A stretch of DNA of 64,000 nt from Acheta domesticus (GCA_031308135.1 JAHLJT010009419.1:184040125-184104124), one strand, 5' to 3'; counted from the first letter of the stretch, positions 43,070 to 54,687 are shown. Made by a program: numbers and translations. Notes: generated by a model from the letters alone, not told the origin.

Positions 43070-43678
43070 CAATTATAGACAACTAAGAGAAAAAAGTATT
43101 ATAATTTAACATTATTAGCATGAAAACCTAGCGTTTTGAACTCAGGTTTATTTTCACAATGAATAGGCCTACACTTCAGCGTCTGCGGGAGGTGTATTTC
43201 GGGGAAATAACATCACCAGTCACCCTACCTGATTTTCAGTGAATTGTCTCCACAAATGGATTTTTTACTTTCATATTTTCTAAACTTTATTAAAACTCAA
43301 TTAACAACTTCCCCAGTTCATTTTCATTCCCCAATTTTCAAGTAAGTATAGGAACAAGTTACAGAAAATGTCTTTACAATAGTCTACTATCTTAATTATC
43401 TCTACAATAGATAATTCAATAAAGTATAAATTGTGTAAGCAATAAGACTATTTAACTCTATTAAGCAATAAGATTATTTAACTATTTAACTCTTAACCCG
43501 TGTATTAGAAATTGTATTCGAAAAAGTGTGAATAAAAATTCTTTTTTGGTATATTTGTTGTCGGACGTAATGGTGGAATATTCAAACGTTTACAATGACG
43601 TTTTAGAGTGCTAAAATACGTTCAAGTATCAACAAACATACTGAAAAGAACACTTCAGACATAGTAGAAATGCGACGC
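43070..43678. other. AT-rich intron, nothing recognised
   Basis: No feature apart from short direct repeats such as TTAAGCAATAAGA(C/T)TATTTAAC near 43440-43490. Confidence 0.4.
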
Positions 43679-43679
43679 A

Positions 43680-44319
43680 TTAACCCTCCGGCAAGCGCGT
43701 AGCGGCACTCGGTGCCGCATTCTCACATTTTTGTTGATTTCGTGAAAATAATTGGTGCCGCAGTATTGAGCTCATAGTTATTCTTCATTCATTATATTTT
43801 CAACCGGATGACACTCAAATCACGATTTTAGACACTGCCGATCGACCGTTATTCATTAGTAATCCGTAGTCTCCAACGGTTGCGGCACTCTGTACCGCAC
43901 GCGCTTATCATATAAGTATAATATTTGCGTATTTTATCCATTAGAATTCTTATTGCTGTTTTGTTATTGATCTTTAGGACACAGATTTTCGAGGACTAAC
44001 TATTAATTCAAATTTAGATACGTTGTTTCCGAGAAACGTTAGAAGGCACGTTTGCACCGTATTCATTCCCCTTCATGTAATGTTCCAAGACACGGAGGGA
44101 GCGAGTGATGGATCAGACCCTTATTAATATTATTTCGTTTGGTATTTAGTTAGTTATTATGAAATAAAATGTATAAAAACATAAATAAAGAATATTTCCT
44201 TCACATTCAATAACAAAAGTAATAACTAATGACGCGAAAATCGAAATTGATAAATGCGGCACGGGGTGTTGCAAGCGCCTCCTGGTGGAAATGGTGGGAC
44301 GCGCCCGCCGGAGGGTTAA
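43680..44319. mobile_element. TTAA-flanked non-autonomous element, piggyBac-like
   Basis: TTAA at 43680-43683 and 44316-44319 bracket termini CCCTCCGGCAAGCGCG and, inverted, CCCTCCGGCGGGCGCG. A TTAA target and CCC-starting ends are the known signature of piggyBac-superfamily elements. Inside, GGCACTCGGTGCCGCA and GGCACTCTGTACCGCA are internal repeats. No transposase is encoded. The inside is about 632 bp. Confidence 0.8.
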
Positions 44320-44849
44320 CCGCTCCTGTGCCCTTCATTATGTATAAGCCCAACGCATATACTATGTTTACAGCTCCAAAGTCTGTCACCTTAAAATTTT
44401 GAATGAAATTAATGGACCGGAAGTGATACTGATAATATGAACGATGATGATACAGTGATAGAATGAAATGGAGGGAAAGCGGGTGATCACCGTTTTCTGC
44501 TGCCAACCCATCTTCACTTTCATTGAGATTCGCTGTTGTGATGAATCTCCTCTATTTCAGAAAGAGAGATAAATAGGGGAATAGGAAATTAGGGTTCTTT
44601 CGTTGCTTGTTTGAGGATTATGATTGATTATTTCTTGTTGCCGGGTGGCTCAACTAGTACACTAATTGTGCATGTTCTTTTATGCTGGAGGTGGCGATGT
44701 ACTTCCCCCACTGAATAATGACATAAGGCGCCAAAAAATACATCGGAGTGAGAGGATTTCCCCATCCTGATGGCTCCCATAAGCGGGCGCCGCCCTAGCC
44801 GGGATAAGCATTAAGTTCCCGACTGGTTTCCCGACATGAGTGGTAGTGT

Positions 44850-45310
44850 TTTTTTAAATTTATTTATTTATTTGTCAAAAAACAGTAAAAACTGTATATG
44901 ACGTGTGGGGAAAGAGATTTATTTGCGCACATTTTCTTGAGGGCCAAAATTTAAAAAAACGAAAAAATGGATTAGAAAATAAAAATGTTTTAGAAAAATA
45001 AAAATATTTGAAAAATGTTTGTTCCCGAGTTATAGAAAATCAATTTCAACGGTAAATGAACTACAAGCAAAACGAGTGCTCAACATTTACGTCCAGAAGC
45101 AAAACAAGGGGACCATCTCAGCATTTGCTCAATGGATCAGGGAAACTGGACAAAAACCTGATCGAGATGGGGGTCATTGACCCGGAAGCTGAAGTACATT
45201 ACTTGTTACAGGCGTATTAAATATTTTTTTAAATGTATACAATGCAAACGTAAACTAATTCATTACATATCTTTGTTTTGTTACAATAAACATTATTTTT
45301 CTTTTTTCAC
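44850..45310 (-). mobile_element. LINE 3' end copy inserted in the SINE
   Basis: Matches 31136-31626 closely, including AACAGTAAAAACTGTATATG, ATCTCAGCATTTGCTCAATG and ATCGAGATGGGGGTCATTGA. The (AAAT)n tail lies at the low-coordinate end. It is 5' truncated to about 460 bp of 3' untranslated region, as expected from incomplete reverse transcription. Confidence 0.9.
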
Positions 45311-45672
45311 GTATTGTATGTAATGTATGTAACTTTGTGTGTGTGTAAGGAGTGAGGATAGAACAAGGAAGAGGAAGGAAAGACCGTGTATTGTATATAA
45401 CTTTGTGTGTGTGTAATGTAGTGTATTTTATGTAACTTTGTGTGTGTAAGGAGTGAGGATAGGACAAGGAAGAGGAAAGAAAGATCGCGCTCGTTTTTGA
45501 GGGTACTGCTCCGGCATTCGCCTGGTGTTGATCGGAGAAACAACGGAAAACTACAGATTAGAGCAGCCGGCCACTAGAAAGTTCCTGCAGACGGAGGCTG
45601 AATGTGACCTACCTATCTAGCCAGTGTAGAAAACTCGAACCTTATGACCTCTAGAGGCCGGAGACACTACAG

Positions 45673-45905
45673 CAGTGTTGTCAAGGTCGATGCCACGAGC
45701 GGGAGTCCGTGGCACGAGTGCCACGACGAAATCGCCCCTCCACGCAGTTCATTACCCACCACCAGAGACAACGCCATCCCTATTATAAAACGGCGGGGTT
45801 ACTAATAGTTCCCTTTCCCGACGCTATTTGCGCAGAGAAGCTCGTGGCGTGGTACGATACCACAACGCCTGCCACTGCCACCAGTAGCAGGCCTTGACAC
45901 CACTG
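45673..45905. mobile_element. hAT-like TIR element with perfect 8-bp TSD
   Basis: The ends CAGTGTTGTCAAGGTC and, inverted, CAGTGGTGTCAAGGCC form a 16-bp TIR. The 8-mer CACTACAG stands immediately on both sides (45665-45672, 45906-45913), the hAT-type duplication. 233 bp, no coding frame. A diverged inverted copy lies at about 25965-26167. Confidence 0.9.
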
Positions 45906-45949
45906 CACTACAGTGACATTAGCTGATGTCACGAGACATTTTATGCGGA

Positions 45950-46688
45950 CTTGAAATTGTGAACACAATTTGCCAATGGTTGAAGACGTCCTTTTGTATG
46001 TCATGGTGAACGCATCCTCTGATGCTCCTAGTATGCTGTCTGGTACTACCTACCTCGATTCTGCTGTTCCGTGACTATTTATTGAGTGTTTACTGCAATA
46101 CAGTGGCTGTCGCTATTGAGGGCTGCCCTGTTTAGATGGACAAGGCCGTCTTTGGTTGTTATTTCTTGGAAATTTCCAGAAGTGAAAGTTGCTTAGGATG
46201 GCGAAAGACGCTTTCGATGGCAGTGTCGACGTGTCAGTTGTGAACTACTACGTAAGAATAATGCCAGCCTTGTTTGGGAGAAGCTTGGTGCACTGTACCT
46301 AAGTAGTAATTGTTACATCAAGGACGTGGGATCGAATCCTACGTAAGACATGGATGTTTTCTGTTGTGTTGTGGCAACGGTAGCATTCCCATTATAGAAT
46401 ATATTATCTGAGCATGACTACTTCCCTTATTTCTTTCTCCATCACGGTAACTAGTGTGGGAGTATAGTACATGTGGCGCAACGGGCTAGGAACCACTGCT
46501 GCTATTAGGATTCAGGAACAACTTCGCGCCTATTACGCGATCAAAGCACAGATGGACTCACGAGCGCAGCTATCCTGGTCGAAAAAATAAGACATGACTA
46601 GGATCATTCGTCCAGGCAAGCGATGTTTTGGAGATGGTTAGTGAACGTAACCGGGTGGAATACACACTGAGCAGGGAACACATTATCT
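45950..46688. other. Intron with two tRNA-like fragments
   Basis: 46310-46360 has GTGGGATCGAATCCTACG, a B-box match with a short stem. 46480-46520 has an A-box-like GGCGCAACGGGCTAGGA. They look like SINE debris rather than tRNA genes. No exon was seen. Confidence 0.45.
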
Positions 46689-47365
46689 CAGGGATTCCCA
46701 ATATGTTTCTTTCATCAACCCTTTTAAAAGATTGCTTTTCTTCGTGGACCCCCTTCCATGTTTTTTTCTTTAATATAAAACACACTATAGATTCATAATA
46801 CAAAACACACGATAGAGACAATTTCACAAAAATTAACAAAACTTTTGTAAAAAAATAAATAGTTGATAGTTTCTTTTGTAAATGTGCTATCATTTTTAAT
46901 TTTCAAAATATAAACAAGTTTTCAGAAGCAAAATCTCATATTATAATTGCATAAAAGTTCAATTTTCATTTACGTCAATAATGTTAAATTTTAAGACCGA
47001 ATTTCTTAAATTATTATGGAATAAATATGTAAAAATATAAAAGAGCAGAAAACGAATTAGCAGATTATTATCTTTATTCATATTTTTTATAATTAATGAG
47101 ATATTCATCTATAGTATACCGATCAGTCGCCTGAGCATATCGGGCTCTAAGACCCCAATCGACTCCTCGATCATCGACCCCCTTTAAAATATCATCAACC
47201 CCCTTTAAAATATCATCTGTCCCCTTTAAAATATAATCGACCACTTTAAAATATCATCGACCCCCTTTAATATATCATCGACCCTCTTTAAAATATCATC
47301 GACGCCTTTTAATATATCATCGACCCCCTATGGTGTCGGTATCGACCCTTGGTTGGGAACCCCTG
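46689..47365. mobile_element. hAT-like element with internal 22-bp minisatellite
   Basis: Left end CAGGGATTCCCAA and right end, inverted, CAGGGGTTCCCAACC are typical hAT termini. No clear 8-bp duplication flanks it (CATTATCT against CTCCATAG). Inside, 47160-47325 is a minisatellite of TCGACCCCCTTTAAAATATCA units. No transposase frame is present. Confidence 0.6.
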
Positions 47366-47369
47366 CTCC

Positions 47370-48510
47370 ATAGAAAGGATGATGATAATAAAATCAAGTA
47401 TACGTGGCTAAGGTACTCCCGTCCAGGCGGGAGCGAAGAGCCTCCGCCTCCAACACCGAGGAGAGCGGGCGCAACGACGCCACAGATTGGCAGCGGCACA
47501 ATCGGAAGAAACGCCCTTTGCACTCCGTTGATGCATAGCCCTGAGTGATTACTTCTGGCTTAGGAACACGCACATTTTCTTCTTGGTGTGTACAAACATA
47601 TTGAATGCGTTTGTCTGGAATACTAAATTCTGGTTCTTTGAGAAGAGCACTGTTGATTTGATTATTCTACATTGTTCCCGAACAAATGATAAAACAATTG
47701 TTTCCTGACTTCGCCATTTCAAATGGGCGACGAGTATGGGATCATTGCAACGTCGCTTGCAATTTCTCGCTCTCTCGCTGCGTTGCGAGCGTCTCTATCA
47801 GCTGCCTAGACACAATCTGTGACGTCGTTTTCCCTCTCTCCACGTGCTGGGACGTCACTCCGCTCCCTCCATGGGCGGTGAGATTCTCAGCTATGTCTCA
47901 TACCTGTGGTGATACATTTTACCACGATCTTCATTTACAGTAAACTACATAGATCGTCCTTCCGGAGAGGAGGTTGAGACAACGATAGTTGTTTACAAGA
48001 GACATTTTGATTACGGAGGCACATGAAAGGCTGAGGACAGTTACAAAATAAGCCTCACTAACGACCTTCCTACTATTCGTAAATGTTAATAACTCAACTG
48101 TTGTAAAATGTACCTTATCATGTCTAGTTCCTATTTATCAAGGGATTGAGGCAGTAACAAAATGAAACAGATTTGAACCTTTTCGAGATTTTAACATTTT
48201 CTAACATGTGATTAGTGGAGCTCACCTTGTTACTGCCTGAATCCCTTCAATTGTATTTCGTATTTTTCAAAAGAAAATATCCAGTTTCCTACAGTATTGA
48301 TCCATCTTTATTTTGTGAGAGTGCCATCAATCCCAGATAGCATCCCAGACATCCTTAATAACTGAAAGAATTTTTCATCTTCCACTAGGTCAGGTTATAA
48401 TATGTCGACTCTTTGTTTCATTTTCTTCTTCCACTTTTAAAAAACGAATTAAAGCGATTATTTCTTTACTTAACATTATGAAACCGTCGTGGCCAATACT
48501 GACACAGAGC
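47370..48510. other. Unassigned intron
   Basis: GC-moderate patches at 47400-47520 and 47700-47900 have no frame bounded by acceptor and donor that fits w5 to w6. The rest is AT-rich. Confidence 0.4.
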
Positions 48511-48514
48511 ACTC

Positions 48515-49465
48515 TCGTGCGTCTGTCGTGCGTCTGTCGTGCGTCTGTCGTGCGTCTGTCGTGCGTCTGTCGTGCGTCTGTCGTGCGTCTGTCGTGCGTC
48601 TGTCGTGCGTCTGTCGTGCGTCTGTCGTGCGTCTGTCGTGCGTCTGTCGTGCGTCTGTCGTGCGTCTGTCGTGCGTCTGTCGTGCGTCTGTCGTGCGTCT
48701 GTCGTGCGTCTGTCGTGCGTCTGTCGTGCGTCTGTCGTGCGTCTGTCGTGCGTCTGTCGTGCGTCTGTCGTGCGTCTGTCGTGCGTCTGTCGTGCGTCTG
48801 TCGTGCGTCTGTCGTGCGTCTGTCGTGCGTCTGTCGTGCGTCTGTCGTGCGTCTGTCGTGCGTCTGTCGTGCGTCTGTCGTGCGTCTGTCGTGCGTCTGT
48901 CGTGCGTCTGTCGTGCGTCTGTCGTGCGTCTGTCGTGCGTCTGTCGTGCGTCTGTCGTGCGTCTGTCGTGCGTCTGTCGTGCGTCTGTCGTGCGTCTGTC
49001 GTGCGTCTGTCGTGCGTCTGTCGGGCGTCTGTCGGGCGTCTGTCGGGCGTCTGTCGGGCGTCTGTCGGGCGTCTGTCGGGCGTCTGTCGGGCGTCTGTCG
49101 GGCGTCTGTCGGGCGTCTGTCGGGCGTCTGTCGGGCGTCTGTCGGGCGTCTGTCGGGCGTCTGTCGGGCGTCTGTCGGGCGTCTGTCGGGCGTCTGTCGG
49201 GCGTCTGTCGGGCGTCTGTCGGGCGTCTGTCGGGCGTCTGTCGGGCGTCTGTCGGGCGTCTGTCGGGCGTCTGTCGGGCGTCTGTCGGGCGTCTGTCTCG
49301 TTTCTCTCGTCTCGTGTATATCTCGTTTCTCTCGTCTCGTGTCTCTCTCTCGTGTCTCTCTCTCGTGTCTCGTTTCTCTCGTCTCGTCTCTCTCTCGTGT
49401 CTCGTTTCTCTCGTCTCGTTTCTCTCGTCTCGTGTCTCTCTCTCGTGTCTCGTGTCTCTCGTGTC
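48515..49465. repeat. 11-bp satellite in two homogeneous blocks plus CTCGT tail
   Basis: About 46 units of CGTGCGTCTGT (48515-49020) switch at one point to about 25 units of CGGGCGTCTGT (to 49297). Irregular TCTCTCGTCTCGTGTC repeats follow to about 49465. The unit length gives long stop-free repetitive frames on both strands, which are artefacts. Confidence 0.95.
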
Positions 49466-49547
49466 AGTGCGTCGCCCTCAAACAACTTCCATCCGTCCGT
49501 GTCGTACCGATCGCTTAGCATAAAGAGCTTGTTTGTGTGTGTGTCAC

Positions 49548-49764
49548 CTGTGTGGCGGGGGCGGCGTGGGGCGTGGCGGCGCGCTCGGCCGCCGGGCGCT
49601 CCTTGACGGCGGGCAGCGACTTGGAGACGGGCCCCTCGGCGTCGGGGCGCCGCGCCACCGGCACGCGCGCGCTCTGCTCCGCGCCGGCGCAGATGGACAG
49701 CGACGCCACCGTCGAGCGCAGCTCCACCCCCGCCGGCGCCACGCCCTCCAGCTCCAGGCGGTGC
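49548..49764 (-). CDS. Exon w6
   Basis: The acceptor GCGCCATGCAG is followed by one base completing an Arg codon from w5, then HRLELEGVAPAGVELRSTVA and SLSICAGAEQSARVPVARRP. It ends ERAATPHAAPATQ. The donor GTGACACA leaves phase 0. The alternating hydrophobic pattern of LELEGV and VELRSTVASLSI suggests beta strands, unlike the disordered neighbours. 72 codons. The other open frames here have poor codon composition. Confidence 0.82.
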
Positions 49765-49799
49765 CTGCATGGCGCACACGAAGTTGTTTTTTAATTTAT

Positions 49800-50380
49800 T
49801 TGAGGTCGCTTTAAAAACATCTGTGGTCATAAGCGACCACTATTGATTTATTCTAAAGATACATGTTTTTTTATTTACAGTAAACAGAACAACAACAATA
49901 AACTGAAATATGAAGTATAGCTCGACCAACTTGAGAATAATGTTTACAGGAGCGCGCCACCGTCTGTGTTTACAACCGAAACAACAGAGACGGAATTAAA
50001 GGGTAACTCAATTCAAAATTAAAAGGTACCGTGCTAAACTATTGCGAAAATAAGCGCTATTTATTTCGTTGCAAATCTAGAATCTTCCCAATTAATATTT
50101 TAACTATATTTAGTCATGTCTGCGCCTCATATTGGAATAAATAAAAGTATACCTTTTTGCAAAACGATTCAAAATTTTGAAACTAATTCTTTCGATTAGC
50201 AGTAACATTGATATAAATCGTTTATTTTAACTTTAGTTTCTCAGAAGATATACCAAATAAAATTCTTTTTTATGTAAGGAGTAACCACCACCATAATGAA
50301 GAATATTGTAGATACTTATGACAGTAAAGTCAGTGTTTTGGTAATAATAAGTTTTTATTGATTGTCTATTCTTCATTGCA
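49800..50380. other. AT-rich intron, nothing recognised
   Basis: No coding island or transposon end was seen. Confidence 0.4.
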
Positions 50381-50467
50381 TAAAGAAAGGTTCCATTAAT
50401 TATAGACAATCAGATCAGGTGGTAACAAAATATATTTAATACAAAGTTGAAGAAAAATACAAGGTAA

Positions 50468-50955
50468 TAACACGTTAAATTTAGTCATTCCACATATGCG
50501 TGGGATCAGTAATAAACGTCAGAAATTTGTTAGGAACAGTTTCACTGGGAAATACTATCTTCGAAATAAAATTCTCAATAAGATGAATGTAATTAAGAAT
50601 GTTAAAGATGTCATACCATGTAAAGAAACGGAAAATACTGTATATCAGATTTCTTGTCAAACGTGCGACAAAAAGTACATTGGTCAGACGAAAAGAAAAT
50701 TACAAATGAGAATTAATGAACATGAGAGGAATATTAGGGAGCCATTTAGCAGACAACTCCGTAACGACTCACAGAATAGAAACTGGTCATGGGTTAGATT
50801 TTGAAAACATTAAAATACTTGATCAGGAAACCAGGAGATTCCCAAGAATCATTTCTGAAACTATTCATATTAAATTAAATGACTCTGTGAATTCGATGAT
50901 TGAATGTAATAACTTCACCAATGCATATGATAACATATTACGCAAAATTAAATAA
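50468..50955 (+). pseudogene. Penelope-type GIY-YIG endonuclease fragment, frameshifted
   Basis: The reading begins LVIPHMRGISNKRQKF and includes TVYQISCQTCDKKYIGQTKR, where Y-x-I and Y-I-G form the family motif. KLQMRINEH follows, with the catalytic-type Arg. A frameshift near 50750 moves the reading to NSVTTHRIETGHGLDFENIK, which ends SVNSMIECNNFTNAYDNILR before a stop at 50953. In complete elements this endonuclease domain nicks target DNA for retrotransposition. A zinc-binding Cys pair (SCQTC) is visible. It is broken and lacks its RT, so it is inactive. Confidence 0.85.
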
Positions 50956-51167
50956 TATTTATTTTCTTCCTTTATTGACCCCTGCCTACGGTTACCTGAC
51001 CCCCTGCCTGTTTATTCTATTCGTTTGTTTCACTTACTATTCACAAACGTAAAACGTGTATTTAATAAAAGGTAAGCTTCCGTTATTGAATGTTTTCTGC
51101 ATACATTATATTTTAAAAAATTCATTTTATTTAATCATATTTATGTAATAAATTTGATTTTAGCCAA

Positions 51168-51215
51168 AATGTACCTGATGATGGAGACAAATGATCTCTG
51201 AAACGTTGTGAAACT
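51168..51215 (+). ncRNA. Candidate hammerhead-ribozyme-like motif in the Penelope terminal region
   Basis: CTGATGA at 51175-51181 and GAAAC at 51200-51204 are separated by a possible stem (GGAGA with TCTCT, including one G-U). That is the order of the hammerhead core. Such ribozymes are known in Penelope-like terminal repeats. The first stem-II pair is a T-T mismatch and stem III is very short, so activity is doubtful. Confidence 0.4.
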
Positions 51216-51319
51216 CCAACCTGTAAAACTCCAACTTCATTTTTCTTCAACTTTGTATTAAATATATTTTATCACCTGATCTTATTGTCTATAATTAATG
51301 GAAACTTTCTTTATTTAAT

Positions 51320-52920
51320 GTTTTGGTACTTTATTGCATACCTTACAAACCGTCTAAAGCCTATGGAAAAAAAAGATGAATGAAGGAGAATACAAAATGT
51401 TTAAATTCAATGAATAAATATTAAAAAATCAATATAAATAGAACATTTTATGATAGTGTTGTACTAGAACGGCGAAAAGCAAAGAAAGCAACTTAAAGGG
51501 ACAAAAATAAAACAGTCAGTGCAAATCTTGCATGATGTGTCTCTGAAGTTATATTTTATCGGCTGATTCACAACCTCTTCGAAGGAGTCCATGGTGATTC
51601 CGTAGGAGCAGTCCCTGAACGCTCCTGACGACTTTTGTTAGCTAAACTGACTGCACAGACTCGTGTTTTCACTGTTAGTTCCACGACGCGCCGCAATCGC
51701 AGCCTTCATTCTTCGCTTGGTCGAGTTATACAATAAATTTTGCAATTATTCGTAATATATTATCTAAACCAGCCAAATTGAGATAAGTTAAAATTGTTTT
51801 GAAACCTTCTATTGAATACAATATTTCATAAATTTCGTTCTTGATGCCAAGAGAGATTCGTAGATTTTGGAGACTGGAACACTAGAGGAGAATGTGAGTC
51901 GTTGATAATATTCTTCCACTTGTGGGACAGGTGGTAGGGTTGCACACGCATCGTATGGCCACAATTCGCAATTTCGAGAAAATCGAGGTGGAAAGTTTGT
52001 AAAGATGCAGCTATTAATGGAATGACAATGTTTGCTTCCTGGTAGGAAGTATGATCCCTTTTGTATCAACCCTTTTGTACACTAGGTAGATATGAAAGAA
52101 AGGTATCCAAAATGTTATTAACTCAAAAACGACCGTGAGTGGACGTACCACAATGTTTGTGCACTAAGCTATCGACTTAGGTCAAACGATACGCTAACTG
52201 CTACAACACTGGGAAAGAGTTCCGGAAACGAAATTTTCGTAGCTTGAAATTTTGTACTAGCTGCGATAGCTCAGTGGCAATACCGAAGCAATACCGCAGC
52301 CGTATGCTCACTAATTAGGATCTTGTAGTGGAGAGAATAATATGAGAAAGAGAAAGGGAATACCCTCCACCGCAATTCTTCCCATGTCTGTCGCGCTGTC
52401 AAGTTATTTTGTAAGTCCGTGAAGATTGCGTGGAAATTGAACAGCGTATGTTCTTTGAAATATCGTTATATGTAAATGTCTTGATATTCATAAACTCTAT
52501 CGTTAAGTTTTATAATTTCTCAGCACTTCCATTTTTTAAAAAATCGAAACATCGGCTTTTGTTTACTGAGAGCAAACTTTTAGAAGTGCTCAGTCACCCT
52601 TGACTGTACTGCGCTTGGAAAAGGCAGCTAGCGAAAACGCTTGAATCAGGCGTCAAGGGCCGTGCGAGGTTCTGATGAGGCTTAGGCGTGCGTGCCTAAC
52701 ACACGAGCCGGCCAGGAACACTTCTCCTCCCCTTTTTTTATTCAACATTTTACCTACTACATATGGCATAATTTACTAGTAAATAAACAAAACGTATTAC
52801 CGAGAATGAAATTATAACATTAATTATACAATTAATAAACACTATTGATTTTATCTTAATCATTTACGGATTGCCAGAAGGATTGCCACGTAATAGCCCC
52901 CCATTGTCAGGTTAAGAGGA
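51320..52920. other. Intron, nothing firmly recognised
   Basis: CTGCGATAGCTCAGTGGCAA at 52259-52278 resembles a tRNA A box and is probably SINE debris. No exon was seen. Confidence 0.4.
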
Positions 52921-52925
52921 AGAAA

Positions 52926-53327
52926 TCAAGAAATGAACGTATTTATGGAAATAAAATATTTTTTATGAGCGACGAGGCTCCTTTCCACATTTGTAACGGG
53001 CCGTGTCCCGCAAGAGCGCGCGCCCAAGGTATGAACCGCTCGCTGGGCCCCGACGTGCTCCTTCCTGGGCCCCGACAAAAAATCCTTCGTACGCCTTCCT
53101 TCGGAGGGGAAGTAAAGCCGGCTGTCCCATGTTAGTAGATTTACTGCATGTAAAAGATCCTCTAGCCCAAATGACGCCTCTGAGCTAAATTCAAGTCGCC
53201 TGTTTCGTCGCCCAAGGAATATCCTTCTTTCTCCGCTAAATGCTGAAACCGTAGCTAAATTTGCGTAGTCAGATGGAAGAGCAGGTCTCATGGCTTGAGC
53301 CTCACCATGTAAAATGAGGCAATTCAA
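52926..53327 (-). repeat. Repeat-like open region (not a host exon)
   Basis: A 133-codon minus frame contains LLTWDSRLYFPSEGRRTKDF and SAFSGERRIFLGRRNRRLEF. I associate similar translations with dispersed repeats in insect annotations, an impression that I cannot check here. There is no acceptor/donor pair that fits the gene. The (AATTC)n-like run at 53320-53352 follows it. Confidence 0.4.
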
Positions 53328-53359
53328 TTCAGTTCAGTTCAATTCAATTCAATGCTCAC

Positions 53360-53442
53360 CTCTGCGTGGGAGTGAGCGGGCGAGTCGGCGACCGACTTCG
53401 CGCAGACGCCACAGACCCCGCCGTGCTAGGCACGGAGGACTC
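53360..53442 (-). CDS. Exon w5: short Ser/Arg/Thr-rich exon
   Basis: The acceptor CCATCTCAATCCTAG has a pyrimidine-rich lead and is followed in phase 0 by ESSVPSTAGSVASARSRSPT, then RPLTPTQ plus two bases. The donor GTGAGCAT leaves phase 2. This exon was predicted because w4 (phase 0 out) and w6 (needing one base) could not be joined directly; it satisfies both. It is only 83 bp and has no start codon in frame. Ser-Arg-Ser-Pro and Thr-Pro sites suggest a disordered phospho-regulated stretch (inference). Confidence 0.75.
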
Positions 53443-53459
53443 CTAGGATTGAGATGGAT

Positions 53460-54625
53460 CCATTTATATACCACAATACAACACATTGTCATCAGGAGCT
53501 GAAGGATGTGAGAGGTAAAAACATCCTGAAATTTGTATCAAAAAACCGTCCGTGTCTTGTAAGTACTAACAGGAAAGCACTCGAATCGAATTTGAAGTAC
53601 TTTAAAAAGTTCTGCATTTGTCAAAACCTCCTCTCTGCACCTAACTTGTATAAATATTTGAACGTAATGTATAAAAAGCTACGAGTAAAAACACAATAAT
53701 GATTAATGTAATCTAATCGATAATTGTTCAAATTAGTCTTTTTTTATCCAAAATCAATTCAAAAGTCTAATGATTAAAAATTATAACAGTTAAGTATTAA
53801 AACGCATAAATTGTCCCTACCTCTTTACTTCTTCGTCCCTTGTTATTTCTTATCAACTCCTTAATACTTAATTTTCCTTTCAAAATTAACAACTTCCATT
53901 TAGATCTCGTTTGCACTCAAAAATCAAAACAAAAACAAAATAATTTCTCAGTTTTTGACCGAAAATATCCTAACCACAAGTTTATGATATAATTTTAGTC
54001 AAAATTTCATTTTAAAACTCTCGAAGAAAAAATCGTTATGTTTTCTCAATCTGAAGATTTTTTTTCAATAATAGGAGAAATCCGTCGAAAATGACGGAAC
54101 TAAATTTAACTCTTGCATTGATTAAGAATACAAAACACAATATTTACTACGTAGTGTGCGAGTGTTTTTATTTTAAGATTTTCTTTATTATAAATTTTCC
54201 CTTTCAAATTGCTCTACGGAACATTCTCATTAAGAAAAAGCTTTTACTTTTTAGCCTTTTTTATTCTGGTGAGAGCTACGTGAAGTTGACCATGGTCAAA
54301 GTAGGATTCTTTTGAAAACTCACCCTCATGTCGAAAGATTAGCCTACGCCACACAAAATCAAAAGAGCCGCCAATCGAAATACAAGAGAAAACCTTCCTG
54401 ATGTTGCTGTATTCTGCAAATCCCTTAATCCTCAAACTCTAATCACTCCAACCCTAACCTCAAAGTCACTCCGATTACAGAATTGTGCGCCGCGAAAATT
54501 ACGATTTTTACTGCTACACGTCACTCCAATAACACCAAATTCTGATTTTGCCCTATAGCGATCTGATCGGTTTTTAATTTTTTGTTACATATGACGACGT
54601 TCTACCCCATCTTTCACAAATCCGT
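53460..54625. other. AT-rich intron, nothing recognised
   Basis: Open frames such as 53454-53699 have no coding character or homology I can name. Confidence 0.4.
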
Positions 54626-54629
54626 AAAC

Positions 54630-54633
54630 AATA

Positions 54634-54683
<50 letters not shown>
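54630..54683. repeat. (TAA)n microsatellite
   Basis: About 17 uninterrupted TAA units just beyond the read-through frame of w4. Confidence 0.95.

Positions 54684-54687
<4 letters not shown>

Larger units (their letters stand above)
44630..45945 (-). mobile_element. SINE family A copy split by two insertions
   Basis: The tail half lies at 44630-44848 and the body resumes at about 45310 after a LINE 3' end. The body runs to a B-box-like AGGTTCGAGTTT (minus strand, near 45635). The head is then split at 45665-45672 by a hAT-like element and resumes at 45906 with CACTACAGTGACATTAGC. The intact copy at 17722-18262 gives the expected order. Bases 45310-45480 also contain an internal duplication of GTGTGTAAGGAGTGAGGATA. 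Confidence 0.75.
50382..51312 (+). mobile_element. Truncated Penelope-like element between inverted flanks
   Basis: A GIY-YIG coding remnant lies between two inverted copies of a sequence of about 75 bp: 50382-50458, starting AAGAAAGGTTCCATTAATTA, and 51239-51312. Terminal repeats in inverted or direct orientation are known for Penelope-like elements. The reverse transcriptase part is absent, so only about the last 160 codons remain. Confidence 0.75.

Noticed and set aside
48466..49830. Open frames of 344-454 codons over the 11-bp satellite
   Set aside because: Repeat artefact; only the 49548-49764 part on the minus strand is an exon, and in a different frame.
52926..53327. 133-codon minus frame as a host exon
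   Set aside because: No fitting splice sites; it lies between w4 and w5 in reading order without a place in the phase chain, and it resembles repeat-derived sequence.
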